The translations under genes were made by a program, and so were the position numbers. This document shows positions 17,354-25,505 of a stretch of DNA of 64,000 nucleotides, in pieces. Location: positions 620,001 to 684,000 of the forward strand of contig NZ_CP108882.1 in NCBI RefSeq assembly GCF_036347055.1, read 5' to 3'. Origin of the DNA: Streptomyces sp. NBC_00820 (GTDB taxonomy: Bacteria; Actinomycetota; Actinomycetes; Streptomycetales; Streptomycetaceae). The number at the start of each line of letters is the position of its first letter. The first letter of the stretch is position 1. Under the pieces are notes generated by a model. It ran no database searches and was not told the origin of the DNA. It saw only the letters and a list, made by a program, of their open reading frames with translations.

Positions 17354-18244
17354 ATGTGTGCGGTGAGGATGCGCGAGGACGAGATCACGATCGAGGTCCC
17401 GCTGGTCGAGCGGCTGATCGCCGGGCAGTTCCCGGCATGGGCGTCGCTCCCGGTACGGCGTCTGGCGTCGTCGGGCACCGAGAACGCGATGTTCCGGCTC
17501 GGACCCGACCTGGTGGTGCGGCTGCCGAGGTACCCGGGGGCGGTGGCCGACGTGACGCACGAACAGCGCTGGCTGCCCCGGCTCGGCCCCCGGCTGCCCC
17601 TCGCCACGCCCGAACCGGTGGGTCTCGGCGAGCCGGGCGAGGGCTTCCCCTGGCCCTGGTCGGTGTACCGCTGGCTGGACGGCGGCAACCCGGTGGCGGG
17701 CAGCGTCGGGCGACCGGAGCGGCTGGCCCGGGAGCTGGGCGCGTTCGTCGCCGCCCTGCGCCGGATCGACGCGGGGGACGGGCCGCCGGCGCACCGGGGT
17801 GTGCCGCTCGCGACCCGGGACGCCCCGACCCGCGCGGCCCTCGCCGAACTGGGCGGCCGGATCGACACGGCCTCGGTGACGCGCTTGTGGGAACGTGCGC
17901 TGCATGCCCCCGCGCACGCCGGTGCGGCCGCCTGGGCGCACGGTGACCTGTCCCCCGGGAACGTGCTCGTCGCCGGGGAACGGCTCACCGCGGTGATCGA
18001 CTTCGGGTGCGCCGGGGTGGGCGATCCCGCCGTGGACCTGATCGTGGCCTGGAATCTGCTGCCCGCGGGGGTCCGTGGCGTCTTCCGCGAGGCGGTGGGC
18101 GCCGACGACGCCGAGTGGGCGCGCGGGCGGGGCTGGGCACTGTCGATCGCGCTGATCGCGCTCCCGTACTACTGGCACACCAACCCCGCGCTGGCGGAGA
18201 ACTCCCGGCACGTGATCACCGAGATCCTGGCCGAGGCGGCGTAG
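17354..18244 (+). CDS. Aminoglycoside phosphotransferase (APH) family kinase
   Basis: 296 residues. The kinase core shows AWAHGDLSPGNVLV (catalytic Asp) and VIDFGCAGVGDPAVDLI (metal-binding DFG-like), with an N-terminal nucleotide lobe (SSGTENAMFRLGPDLVVRLPR). The pattern DLSPGN and the final AWNLLP..PYYWHTNP segment fit the MPH/HSK2-like branch common in Streptomyces. Substrate is unknown: aminoglycoside, macrolide or a primary metabolite. ATG 17354 follows a G-rich site; 17369 is an in-frame alternative. Confidence 0.85.
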   Translation: MCAVRMREDEITIEVPLVERLIAGQFPAWASLPVRRLASSGTENAMFRLGPDLVVRLPRYPGAVADVTHEQRWLPRLGPRLPLATPEPVGLGEPGEGFPWPWSVYRWLDGGNPVAGSVGRPERLARELGAFVAALRRIDAGDGPPAHRGVPLATRDAPTRAALAELGGRIDTASVTRLWERALHAPAHAGAAAWAHGDLSPGNVLVAGERLTAVIDFGCAGVGDPAVDLIVAWNLLPAGVRGVFREAVGADDAEWARGRGWALSIALIALPYYWHTNPALAENSRHVITEILAEAA

Positions 18245-18325
18245 CGGCCCGGTTGCCTGGCGTCGTGGCGGCCCACCGGTATGGCTGCGGGCGCGGACAC
18301 GAGCGGGACCGGGGACCGGTTCCGG

Positions 18326-18808
18326 CTACGCGCCCGCGTGGGCCTTCTCCAGCTCGGCGATGTCGAGCTTGCCCATGCCCAGCATGGCGCGGGTGGTGCG
18401 GGACGCCTTCTCCGGGTCCGGGTCCTGCATCAAGTCGGCCAGCCGGTCGGGGACGACCTGCCAGGAGACGCCGTACTTGTCCTTGAGCCAGCCGCAGGGG
18501 CCGCCCTCGCCGCCGTCCTCGGTGAGCCTGTTCCAGTAGTAGTCGATCTCCTCCTGGTCGGCGCAGAGGATCTGCAAGGAGATCGCCTCGTTGAACGTGA
18601 ACTGGGGGCCGCCGTTGAGGGCGATGAACTTCTGGCCGTTCGCCGTGAACTCCACGACCAGCACGGAGCCCGCCGGCCCCGGACCGGCGTCGGTGTAGCG
18701 GCTGACGCGGCCGATGCCGGAGTTCTTGAAGACGGAGACGTAGTGGTGGGCGGCCTCCTCGGCCTGGCCGTCGAACCAGAGACACGTGGTGAATCCCTCG
18801 GTGGGCAT
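18326..18808 (-). CDS. PhnB/3-demethylubiquinone-type VOC protein
   Basis: 160 residues with an ideal AGGAGGTG ribosome site. The sequence starts TEGFTTCLWFDGQAEEAAHHYVSVFKNSGIGRVSRYTD and contains NGGPQFTFNEAISLQILCADQEEIDYYWNRLTEDG, the signature of the PhnB-like branch of the VOC superfamily, and ends KASRTTRAMLGMGKLDIAELEKA. Despite the common label, no methyltransferase motif is present; the enzymatic role is unknown. Confidence 0.87.
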   Translation of the reverse strand: MPTEGFTTCLWFDGQAEEAAHHYVSVFKNSGIGRVSRYTDAGPGPAGSVLVVEFTANGQKFIALNGGPQFTFNEAISLQILCADQEEIDYYWNRLTEDGGEGGPCGWLKDKYGVSWQVVPDRLADLMQDPDPEKASRTTRAMLGMGKLDIAELEKAHAGA

Positions 18809-19005
18809 GAGCACCTCCTGGAGCGTGAACGCGGTCAACAGTGTCGACCGGTCCGCCCCGCGGAACTCATCGCCGCCCGGCCGATCCATCCCCATGGCGC
18901 AACGACGATGACGCAACGCCGATCCGTGCCGGCGCCTCCCCCCACACCGAACCCCGTCACCCCCGGCACGGTCCGTAGGGGGAGGAGAGTCCCTGGCATG
19001 GGGTC

Positions 19006-19911
19006 TCAGACAGTGCCCTCGTCCGGCTTGTCGAGGAGAGCCAGTTCCTCTTCGGTCAGGCGCAGGCTTCCGGCGGCGATGTTCTCCGCGAGGTGTGCCG
19101 GGTTCGTGGTGCCGGGTATGGCCAGCACGTGCGGACCGCGGTGGAGGGTCCAGGCGAGCCGTACCTGGGCCGGCGTCGCATGGTGGGCGTCGGCGACGGC
19201 GAGGACCCGCGCATCGTCCTCCTGGCCCGCGGCCGCCTCGCGCCGCAGGCCGGAGACCGCGAAGAACGGGACGAAGGCGATGCCCCGCTCCCCGCACAGG
19301 TCCACCAGCCCGCTCTTGTCGGCACGGCGCCAACCCAGGCTGTAGGAGTTCTGCACGCAGACCACGGGCGCGATCTTCTGGGCCTCGGCCACGTGCTCAG
19401 GCAGGACAGCGGAGAGCCCGAGGTGCCGGATCAGGCCCGCCTCGCGCAGCTCGGCGAGGGCGCCGAAGTGCTCGGCGACCGAGGCCGTGCGGGGGCCTCC
19501 GGCGCGCAGGTTCACCACGTCCAGGCAGTCCCGGCCGAGCTGTCGCAGGTTCTCCTCGACCTGGCCACGCAACTGGTCGGGGCGGATCGTGTCGAGCCAC
19601 TCGCCGGAGGGATCACGCCCCGGGCCGACCTTGGTCACCACGACCACATCGCCGGACCAGGACGAGAGGGCGCGGTTGACGAGTTCGTTCGCGGGCCGCA
19701 GCGGTGAGAAGTAGAAGGCGGCCGTGTCGATGTGGTTGACCCCTTGCTCGAACGCGCTGTGCAGCAGGCCGACGGCGGCATCGCGGTCGATCGGCGCGCC
19801 GTCGGAGTTGCCCATCATGCCGTTGCCCGTCAGCCGCATCGCGCCGTAGCCGATGCGATTCACCTCCAGGTCCCCGAGCTTCCAGGTCCCTGCCGCCGCC
19901 GCTGCGCTCAC
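19006..19911 (-). CDS. Aldo/keto reductase
   Basis: 301 residues, TIM barrel. The catalytic tetrad is visible: Asp and Tyr in HIDTAAFYFSP, Lys in VVVTKVGPGRD; the His position reads NLRAGG rather than the usual RxH. The NADPH-binding end is IPGTTNPAHLAENIAA. GTG start 6 bases after GGAGGAG. A close paralogue lies at 31831-32739. Both belong to the Streptomyces group annotated as oxidoreductases acting on small carbonyls; substrate unknown. Confidence 0.88.
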   Translation of the reverse strand: MSAAAAAGTWKLGDLEVNRIGYGAMRLTGNGMMGNSDGAPIDRDAAVGLLHSAFEQGVNHIDTAAFYFSPLRPANELVNRALSSWSGDVVVVTKVGPGRDPSGEWLDTIRPDQLRGQVEENLRQLGRDCLDVVNLRAGGPRTASVAEHFGALAELREAGLIRHLGLSAVLPEHVAEAQKIAPVVCVQNSYSLGWRRADKSGLVDLCGERGIAFVPFFAVSGLRREAAAGQEDDARVLAVADAHHATPAQVRLAWTLHRGPHVLAIPGTTNPAHLAENIAAGSLRLTEEELALLDKPDEGTV

Positions 19912-20215
19912 CGTGCTCCTCCACCCGTCGGGTCGTCAGGTCCCGGAGTATGGGACCGTCACGGTGTGCTGCGACAGATCAACGGGCTGGGCAGAACGTC
20001 ACACCCCCATCGGGAACCAACCATCGCCGCAAAGCCGTTGGACTTACTGAGAGAGCGTCCGTCGGGACGAGCGCGTTGGAGGAGGCCCGATCCGGTCTCG
20101 AAGCCGCGAAGGAGGCCGACCGGGACCTGGCCAGAGCTTTGAACCAATGCGACCGAGTCAGCGACTCACGCCCGGGTCGGAGAGCGGCCGGTCCCCGACC
20201 CGAACGGTTTCGTTA
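19912..20215. other. Gene-free stretch with a possible coding remnant
   Basis: No complete gene. On the + strand, 20070-20160 reads TSALEEARSGLEAAKEADRDL in a coiled-coil pattern, without start or family match, and may be a decayed fragment. The region presumably holds the promoter of the aldo/keto reductase. Confidence 0.3.
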
Positions 20216-20917
20216 CTACTGTTCGCGCGCGGCGAGCCGTTCGGCGGTCTCGGTCTTGACCGTCTCGTGCAGCTCGTCCGACGTGAAGCCGAGGTTGCGC
20301 AGGATCTGCGCGGCCGGGCTCTCCTCGGCACGGATCAGGCCCAGCAGCGTGTGCTCCGTGCCGACCCAGTCGTGGCCGAGGTCGTCCGCAGCGCGGCGTG
20401 CCTGTTCGATGGCCTCCTTGCTCTCCGGCCGGAACGCGATGTGCCCCCGCAGTGCCTTCGCCCCGGCCGGCGGCAGCACTTCCTCGATCGCTTCGCGGAC
20501 GCGTTGCGCCGACTCGGCCTTCGCCACCAGCACCTCGTACGCCAGGCCCCGCGGTTCGCCCAGCAGGCCGAGCAGCATGTGTTCGGTGCCGATGAAGTCG
20601 TGCTTGTGCGTTCGGGCGGCCTCCTGCGCCAGCACGATGCTGTGCCGGTTCAGGTTGGTGAACCGCTCGAACGGGGCGGGCGCGTGGCGTTGCTGCGCGG
20701 CCTGCTTGGACACTCCGATGGCATCGCCGATCTCGGTCCATGACGCACCGGTCTGCTTCGCCTTGCTGACGTAGTGGTCGATGAGCTGGTCACCGAGGTC
20801 GGACAGCGTCTGGGCGCGAAGTCGCGCCTCGCTGATGCGGGACAGTTGGTCGGCGTTGGGGAGTTCCTCGTCGAGCCGAGCGATCAGGTCGGCGAGGCTG
20901 ATGTCGAGTGGGCTCAT
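20216..20917 (-). CDS. HTH plus double Clp-N domain protein
   Basis: 233 residues. Residues ~30-80 contain a helix-turn-helix-like segment (TGASWTEIGDAIGVSKQAAQQRH). Then come two Clp N-terminal repeats: FERFTNLNRHSIVLAQEAAR..DFIGTEHMLLGLLGEPRG and the second with WVGTEHTLLGLIRAEESPAAQIL. There is no ATPase domain, so it is not an unfoldase; it could bind DNA while sensing Clp substrates or antibiotics that target Clp-N. The ATG is directly preceded by an operator-like repeat and has no ribosome site, so the mRNA may be leaderless. Autoregulation is likely. Confidence 0.85.
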   Translation of the reverse strand: MSPLDISLADLIARLDEELPNADQLSRISEARLRAQTLSDLGDQLIDHYVSKAKQTGASWTEIGDAIGVSKQAAQQRHAPAPFERFTNLNRHSIVLAQEAARTHKHDFIGTEHMLLGLLGEPRGLAYEVLVAKAESAQRVREAIEEVLPPAGAKALRGHIAFRPESKEAIEQARRAADDLGHDWVGTEHTLLGLIRAEESPAAQILRNLGFTSDELHETVKTETAERLAAREQ

Positions 20918-20919
20918 GC

Positions 20920-20964
20920 GTCAATCTTAAGTTGACGACCCCCAATCGTCAACTTGTAATTGAC
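20920..20964. promoter_or_regulatory. Two GTCAA-N7-TTGAC operator copies
   Basis: GTCAA-N7-TTGAC occurs at 20920-20936 and 20948-20964, centres 28 bases apart. Between them the outer halves also form a 10-base perfect dyad (AAGTTGACGA / TCGTCAACTT, 20929-20955). The first copy begins three bases upstream of the Clp-N gene ATG, so binding would block initiation. The HTH of that protein is the natural candidate. Confidence 0.75.
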
Positions 20965-21022
20965 GCTTACCTCGCAGGGATGGACGTCAGCGCCACCGGT
21001 GTCGCACGCGGCCGACGAGTCG

Positions 21023-21451
21023 TCAGGCGGCCAGGCACATCCCCTGGTACGGCCTGCCCGTCCCGTACGGCCTGCCGGCGGCGCGCGACGTCGTGCGTGC
21101 GGCCGCGCCGGCCTGTCGGGTCAACTCACCCTGGGCCAGTGTCAGCAGGTCGCTCAGGCCCAGGCCGAGGGCGTGGGCGGCGGCGGCCAGGACCTCCGAG
21201 GAGGCCTCCTTGCGGCCGCGCTCCACCTCGGACAGGTAGGGCAGTGAGATACGGGCCGCGTCGGCCACCTCCTTGAGCGTGCGCTCCTGTGCCCGTCGCT
21301 CACGGCGCAGCGCCTGGCCGACGAGGTCACGCCACAGGGGCTCCCGGGGAGCGTCCTGGCGCACCTCCGGCGCGAACTGGCGGGCGGGTGCCGGGCGCAG
21401 GGGAATCACGCGGGCTTCGCTGACGGCCTCGTTGCTCACCTCGTTGCTCAC
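21023..21451 (-). CDS. XRE-family regulator, ClgR-like
   Basis: 142 residues. The HTH (RRERRAQERTLKEVADAARISLPYLSEVERGRKEASSEVLAAAAHALG) matches in pattern the ClgR/PspC-type regulators of clp genes, especially YLSEVERGRKEASSE. The N-terminus begins with a duplicated VSNE encoded by a 12-base repeat; GTG 21451 or 21439 could be the start, and neither has a good ribosome site. It lies just upstream of the Clp-N gene in the same direction, which suggests a proteolysis-stress context. Confidence 0.85.
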   Translation of the reverse strand: MSNEVSNEAVSEARVIPLRPAPARQFAPEVRQDAPREPLWRDLVGQALRRERRAQERTLKEVADAARISLPYLSEVERGRKEASSEVLAAAAHALGLGLSDLLTLAQGELTRQAGAAARTTSRAAGRPYGTGRPYQGMCLAA

Positions 21452-21530
21452 CGTCTCAGCCTAGGGGCCCCGAACTCCCCCGGAAGAGGGCCGGGTTCCG
21501 CCCTCAGGGAAATCGGTTGGGATCGAACAG

Positions 21531-21554
21531 GCATGGGGAGCGGAGTTCCGGGTA
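21531..21554 (+). promoter_or_regulatory. Candidate SigB/SigF-type promoter of the sigma gene
   Basis: GCAT at 21531 and GGGTA at 21550, 15 bases apart, fit the Streptomyces group pattern GNNT-N14-16-GGGTA, 88 bases before the sigma ATG. This would allow autoregulation. The pattern is short and can occur by chance. Confidence 0.4.
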
Positions 21555-21641
21555 GCCGGGGAACACCCGGCCCGTAAGGACCGGGCGTCGTACGGGGGCC
21601 GCACCGGCTGACGTCGAGCCGTGACTGACAGGGGAGAGGGA

Positions 21642-22532
21642 ATGACTACCGCCGCCGGGATCCGGCTGGAAGCAAAGACAGTCGACAGCACCGCACGGGA
21701 CGCCGGCGGCGGAGGAGATCTGCCGGGCATCGCGGATCCGGCATCCGTCGCCCCGCGTGACGCGCGGGCGCTGTCCCGCCAGTTCTTCCGCCGGCTGACC
21801 GAGGTGGAGGAGGGCACTCCCGAGTACCAGTACGCGCGCAACACCCTCATCGAGATGAACATGTCCCTCGTGCGATTCGCGGCCGGACGGTTCCGGGGCC
21901 GCGGCGACGACATGGAGGACATCGTCCAGACCGGCATGATCGGCCTGATCAAGGCCATCGACCGGTTCGAGCTGTCGCGCGAGGTCGAGTTCACCTCCTT
22001 CGCGCTGCCGTACATCATGGGCGAGATCAAGCGGTTCTTCCGGGACACCACCTGGGCCGTCCACGTGCCGCGCCGGCTGCAGGAACTGCGCGTGGAACTG
22101 GCCAAGGCCCGCGAGGAGCTGTCCAGCAGGCTGGACCGCAACCCGACGGTCGCCGAACTCGCCACGCTCATGGACATCACCGAGAACCAGGTCGTCGAGG
22201 CCCAGCTCGCCTCCAACGGCTACACCTCCGCCTCCCTGGACGCCGCGCTCACCGGGGACGGCCCCGAGGACGGCGAGGCGGTCCTCGCGGACTTCATCGG
22301 CGTCGAGGAGGAGGGGCTGCGGCTCGTGGAGGACATTCACGCGCTCGCCCCGCTGATGGCCGAACTCAGCCCCCGGGACCGGAAGATCATCCATCTGCGG
22401 TTCGTGGAGGAGGCCACCCAGGCGGAGATCGGGGAACGGCTCGGCTGCTCCCAGATGCACGTCTCCCGGCTGATCAAGCGGATCATCACGCGTCTGCGCA
22501 AGGGAATGCTGGGCGAACTGGGCTGCGCCTGA
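21642..22532 (+). CDS. SigB/SigF/SigG-subfamily RNA polymerase sigma factor
   Basis: 296 residues from ATG 21642, after GGGGAGAGGG (upstream GTG 21621 possible). Region 2 is NMSLVRFAAGRFRGRGDDMEDIVQTGMIGLIKAIDRFELSREVEFTSFALPYIMGEIKRFFRD; region 3 starts VPRRLQELRVELAKAREEL; region 4 holds the HTH TQAEIGERLGCSQMHVSRLIKRI. These are typical of the Streptomyces stress/sporulation sigma factors (SigB, F, G, H, I, K-M-N group). The ATPase at 22696-23148 could be its anti-sigma factor. Confidence 0.92.
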   Translation: MTTAAGIRLEAKTVDSTARDAGGGGDLPGIADPASVAPRDARALSRQFFRRLTEVEEGTPEYQYARNTLIEMNMSLVRFAAGRFRGRGDDMEDIVQTGMIGLIKAIDRFELSREVEFTSFALPYIMGEIKRFFRDTTWAVHVPRRLQELRVELAKAREELSSRLDRNPTVAELATLMDITENQVVEAQLASNGYTSASLDAALTGDGPEDGEAVLADFIGVEEEGLRLVEDIHALAPLMAELSPRDRKIIHLRFVEEATQAEIGERLGCSQMHVSRLIKRIITRLRKGMLGELGCA

Positions 22533-22695
22533 GCCCTGAAGAACTGAAGGCCCGAAGGGACGGAGAAGACCCGAAGGGGCGGGAAGGGGCGGGCCGGCAC
22601 GACCGGTCCGCCCCGGCGGTCCCCCTACGGCGACCCCCGCCCTCTACGGCGGTCCCCGCCTCCCGATGGCTCGCGCCCCGCCCTCGGGTGCGCGC

Positions 22696-23148
22696 TCACT
22701 GCTCCAGGACGACCCGGGCGCACACCCGCTTGCCCACGGGCACGCGCTCCACGGTGAGTTCGGAGGCGAGCGCGTGCACGATCTCCAGTCCGTGCCGCCC
22801 TATCCGTGCGGGATCCCTCGGGTAGCGGTGCGGCAGCGCGACGCTGCTGTCGTACACGGACACGCTGACCGAGCTGTCCGTGCCCTCCAGTTCCAGGATG
22901 TACGGGCCGTTGCTGTGCCGGTCGGCGTTGGTGACCAGCTCGCTGACGACGAGCAGCAGCTCACCGTCCGCCCGGCCGTCGATCATGGCGCACCACTCGG
23001 TCCGCAACTGCTCCAGGAAGCGGGCCGCGAAGGCCCGCGCCTCGGCGATGCATCCGGATTCCCCGGAGTAGTGCGCAGCGCGGCGCAGTGGCTCCACGGG
23101 TACGTCGAAACCAGTCGGCATCACTGCCCCGCCCAGCTGTTCGGTCAT
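22696..23148 (-). CDS. RsbW-like HATPase (putative anti-sigma factor)
   Basis: 150 residues. GHKL ATPase signatures: N-box SELVTNADRHS and G2 box GRHGLEIVHALA. The G1 box, usually DxGxG, reads DSSVA, as in many Streptomyces members. Such proteins bind sigma factors or anti-anti-sigma partners and may phosphorylate them. It faces the sigma gene convergently with only ~160 bases between. ATG 23148 used; ATG 23166 is an alternative. Confidence 0.82.
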   Translation of the reverse strand: MTEQLGGAVMPTGFDVPVEPLRRAAHYSGESGCIAEARAFAARFLEQLRTEWCAMIDGRADGELLLVVSELVTNADRHSNGPYILELEGTDSSVSVSVYDSSVALPHRYPRDPARIGRHGLEIVHALASELTVERVPVGKRVCARVVLEQ

Positions 23149-23321
23149 GCCTGTCTCTCTCGGCACCTAGGCCCGTCCGGTTGTCTGTCGCACCCATCCT
23201 CGTACCCCGACCCGGGCCGACCAGTCCCCCCTGACGTTCGCCCACCGCGCAAGGTGGCGATCGTCACGGTGACCGACCTGATGGCGGGCCCGGGCCGGCC
23301 CGCCGTTGCACGTGTCACGTG

Positions 23322-23732
23322 TCAGGCGACGGGTACGACGAGTGCCGGGAGGGTGCGCTGCATGCGCAGGGCGTCGATGGACTCGGCGAGCAGTTCGTAC
23401 TCGGTGGTGTCGTCATTGGCCGCGATCCGTACCAGTCGTCCGCCGGCCAGTTCCTCGGCGACCAGTTCCTGCCGGGCGTCGTCGGCACACCAGGCCCGGA
23501 GCAGGGCGGGGACGTCGGCCACCGTGTCCGCGACCGGCACCAGCGCACCGGCGGGGAAGGCGGCGTGCTCCGGCGTGGGATCGAGCCGCTCGGCGATCCA
23601 CGACGCACGATCGCGCAGCCACCACAGGGCGAGCGCCAGAGTGGGCGCGCGGTAGGTGCCGAGCGGTACGCCTATACGTTGCCCCGCGCATGTCCCGTAA
23701 GCGGTGACATGGCACAGGAATTCGTCGTGCAC
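23322..23732 (-). CDS. Hypothetical protein
   Basis: 136 residues. GTG 23732 chosen because GGGGGAG lies 5 bases upstream; the frame extends to 23849 with a possible ATG at 23792. Begins VHDEFLCHVTAYGTCAGQRIGVPLGTYRAPTLALALWWLRDRASWIAERL and later has RLVRIAANDDTTEYELLAESIDALRM. Soluble, no recognised domain. Gene-like codon pattern and a good ribosome site are the support. Confidence 0.65.
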   Translation of the reverse strand: MHDEFLCHVTAYGTCAGQRIGVPLGTYRAPTLALALWWLRDRASWIAERLDPTPEHAAFPAGALVPVADTVADVPALLRAWCADDARQELVAEELAGGRLVRIAANDDTTEYELLAESIDALRMQRTLPALVVPVA

Positions 23733-24331
23733 AATCACTCCCCCGTCGCTTCGCTGGTGTGCCGGTACGGCCTTTCTTTCGGTGCGGCTCATGTGCGGTG
23801 AAGTGCCCCTGAAGTTCGAGTATCGCCACTCCCGAAACACTGTCACCATGACTTTCCGGCCAGACTGCCGGCATATTCACCGCCAGGCCTGACCGAAAAC
23901 GCGCGCCTGTGCGCCCGACGGCCGAGGACCCGGGCTAAAGCAGCCGCCCTGGGCCCGTCCAAAGCAGTCGGACCGAGTCCGGCCGTGAAAAGGATCACGG
24001 CGAGCGGAGACCGTCGCCAGCGCGACTGACGAGAACACGCGTACGAAACAGAATGCGGGCGGCACCGGGATAGCGGGGCGGTCGGGAAAACGGGGCGACG
24101 GGACGACGGGGAAAGCGAGCGCGGAATTCAGCGCCGCTCCGCGGAAAAGGTCCGGCGGAAGCGGGCCGGGCGTACGTGATCCGGCGGCGGTCCCCCGCAT
24201 TCCCCGGCGCTCACGGACCGGCCGGGGGCCGTGGAACGGCCCGCGACCGGCCGTTCCGGGGGGCCTTCATGGACCTGGGCAACGCGAGGCGCGGGCGGCC
24301 CATGCCGCCCGCGCCCGCGCCGCCCGTGTGT
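23733..24331. other. Gene-free stretch
   Basis: About 600 bases, less GC-rich than its neighbours between 23780 and 23880. Short open frames have no ribosome site or family features. It contains a small GGAC-CGA-GTCC hairpin near 23970 and two AAAGCAG(C/T)CG copies; nothing else assignable. Confidence 0.5.
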
Positions 24332-25324
24332 TCAGCCCTTGACGATGGCGTCGATCCGCTCCAGCTCGTCCGCGTCGAAGTCCGGACCGCTCAGGGCGCC
24401 GACGCTGTCCTCCAGCTGCCCGGGGCTGCTCGCGCCGACCAGGGCGGAGGTCACCCTGCCACCCCGGAGCACCCAGGCCAGGGCCATCTGGGCCAGGGTC
24501 TGGCCGCGGGACGCGGCGACCTCGTGCAGGGCGCGCAGACGGGCGACCAGGTCGTCGGTGACCGCGTCCGACTTCAGGAAGGGGCTGTCGCCCGCGGCAC
24601 GGGAGTCCTCGGGGATGCCGTCGAGGTAGCGGCCGGTGAGCAGGCCCTGCTCCAGCGGGGAGTAGGCGATGGAGCCGGCCTCGAGGTCGTCCAGCGTGTC
24701 CAGCAGGCCCCCGTCCTCGGGGCGTCGGTCGAGCATCGAATAGCGCGGCTGGTGGATGAGGAGCGGGGTGCCGAGGCCGGCGAGGATGCGGGCCGCCTCG
24801 CGGGTCTGCTCCGCCGAGTAGTTGGAGACGCCGACGTAGAGCGCCTTGCCCTGCCGCACCGCCGAGTGCAGGGCGCCCATCGTCTCCTCCAGGGGAGTCC
24901 CGGGGTCGTAGCGGTGCGAGTAGAAGATGTCGACGTACTCCAGGCCCGTCCGCCTCAGGCTCTGGTCGAGCGAGGACAGCAGGTGCTTGCGTGAGCCCCA
25001 TTCGCCGTACGGGCCGGGCCACATCAGGTAGCCGGCCTTGGTGGAGATGACGAGTTCGTCGCGGTACGGCGCGAAGTCGGCCCGCAGCGCGTCGCCGAGC
25101 GCGGATTCGGCGGCGCCGGGCGGCGGGCCGTAGTTGTTGGCCAGGTCGAAGTGGGTCACGCCGAGGTCGAAGGCGCGGCGAAGGATCGCGCGCTGGGTCT
25201 CGGCGGGCCGGCCGGGGCCGAAGTTGTGCCACAGTCCGAGGGACAGCGCGGGGAGCGTCAGACCGCTGCGTCCGGCGCGCCGGTAGGGCATGTCCGCGTA
25301 ACGGTCGGGGTGTGCGGTGTACAA
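24332..25324 (-). CDS. Aldo/keto reductase, YghZ (L-glyceraldehyde-3-phosphate reductase) type
   Basis: 330 residues from TTG 25324, 6 bases after TGGAG; this start gives the family opening YTAHPDRYADMPYRRAGRSGL. Barrel and tetrad: FDLANNYGPPPGAAE (Asp, Tyr), STKAGYLMWPGPYG (Lys), DIFYSHRYDPGTPLEET (His). The GSRKHLLSSLDQSLRRTGLEYVD segment is typical of YghZ/Kv-beta-like reductases. NADPH-dependent reduction of L-glyceraldehyde 3-phosphate or methylglyoxal-like carbonyls is expected. Divergent from the LysR gene. Confidence 0.88.
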   Translation of the reverse strand: MYTAHPDRYADMPYRRAGRSGLTLPALSLGLWHNFGPGRPAETQRAILRRAFDLGVTHFDLANNYGPPPGAAESALGDALRADFAPYRDELVISTKAGYLMWPGPYGEWGSRKHLLSSLDQSLRRTGLEYVDIFYSHRYDPGTPLEETMGALHSAVRQGKALYVGVSNYSAEQTREAARILAGLGTPLLIHQPRYSMLDRRPEDGGLLDTLDDLEAGSIAYSPLEQGLLTGRYLDGIPEDSRAAGDSPFLKSDAVTDDLVARLRALHEVAASRGQTLAQMALAWVLRGGRVTSALVGASSPGQLEDSVGALSGPDFDADELERIDAIVKG

Positions 25325-25335
25325 CGCGACTCCAG

Positions 25336-25369
25336 GGGGTTGGCGCACGACAGGGGTTGGCGCACGACA
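25336..25369. repeat. 17-bp tandem duplication in the divergent promoter region
   Basis: GGGGTTGGCGCACGACA occurs twice head to tail (25336-25352 and 25353-25369) just upstream of the TTG start of the reductase, between it and the divergent LysR gene. Confidence 0.85.
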
Positions 25370-25505
25370 AGCGGGGGCGCACCGCCCGTCGTCCCGGCAC
25401 CCGGGAGTCGAGGCCCCCGGGAACCCGCGCCCCACTCTTCCCCGGCGGGCGGCCAGCGGTCCAACAGAAGAATCCGATGGAATTCAGCGGATAAGCTTCT
25501 CAATC

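Noticed and set aside
19950..20774. Plus-strand ORF over the Clp-N gene
   Set aside because: Antisense to a well-supported gene; only 20070-20160 looks protein-like and it has no start.
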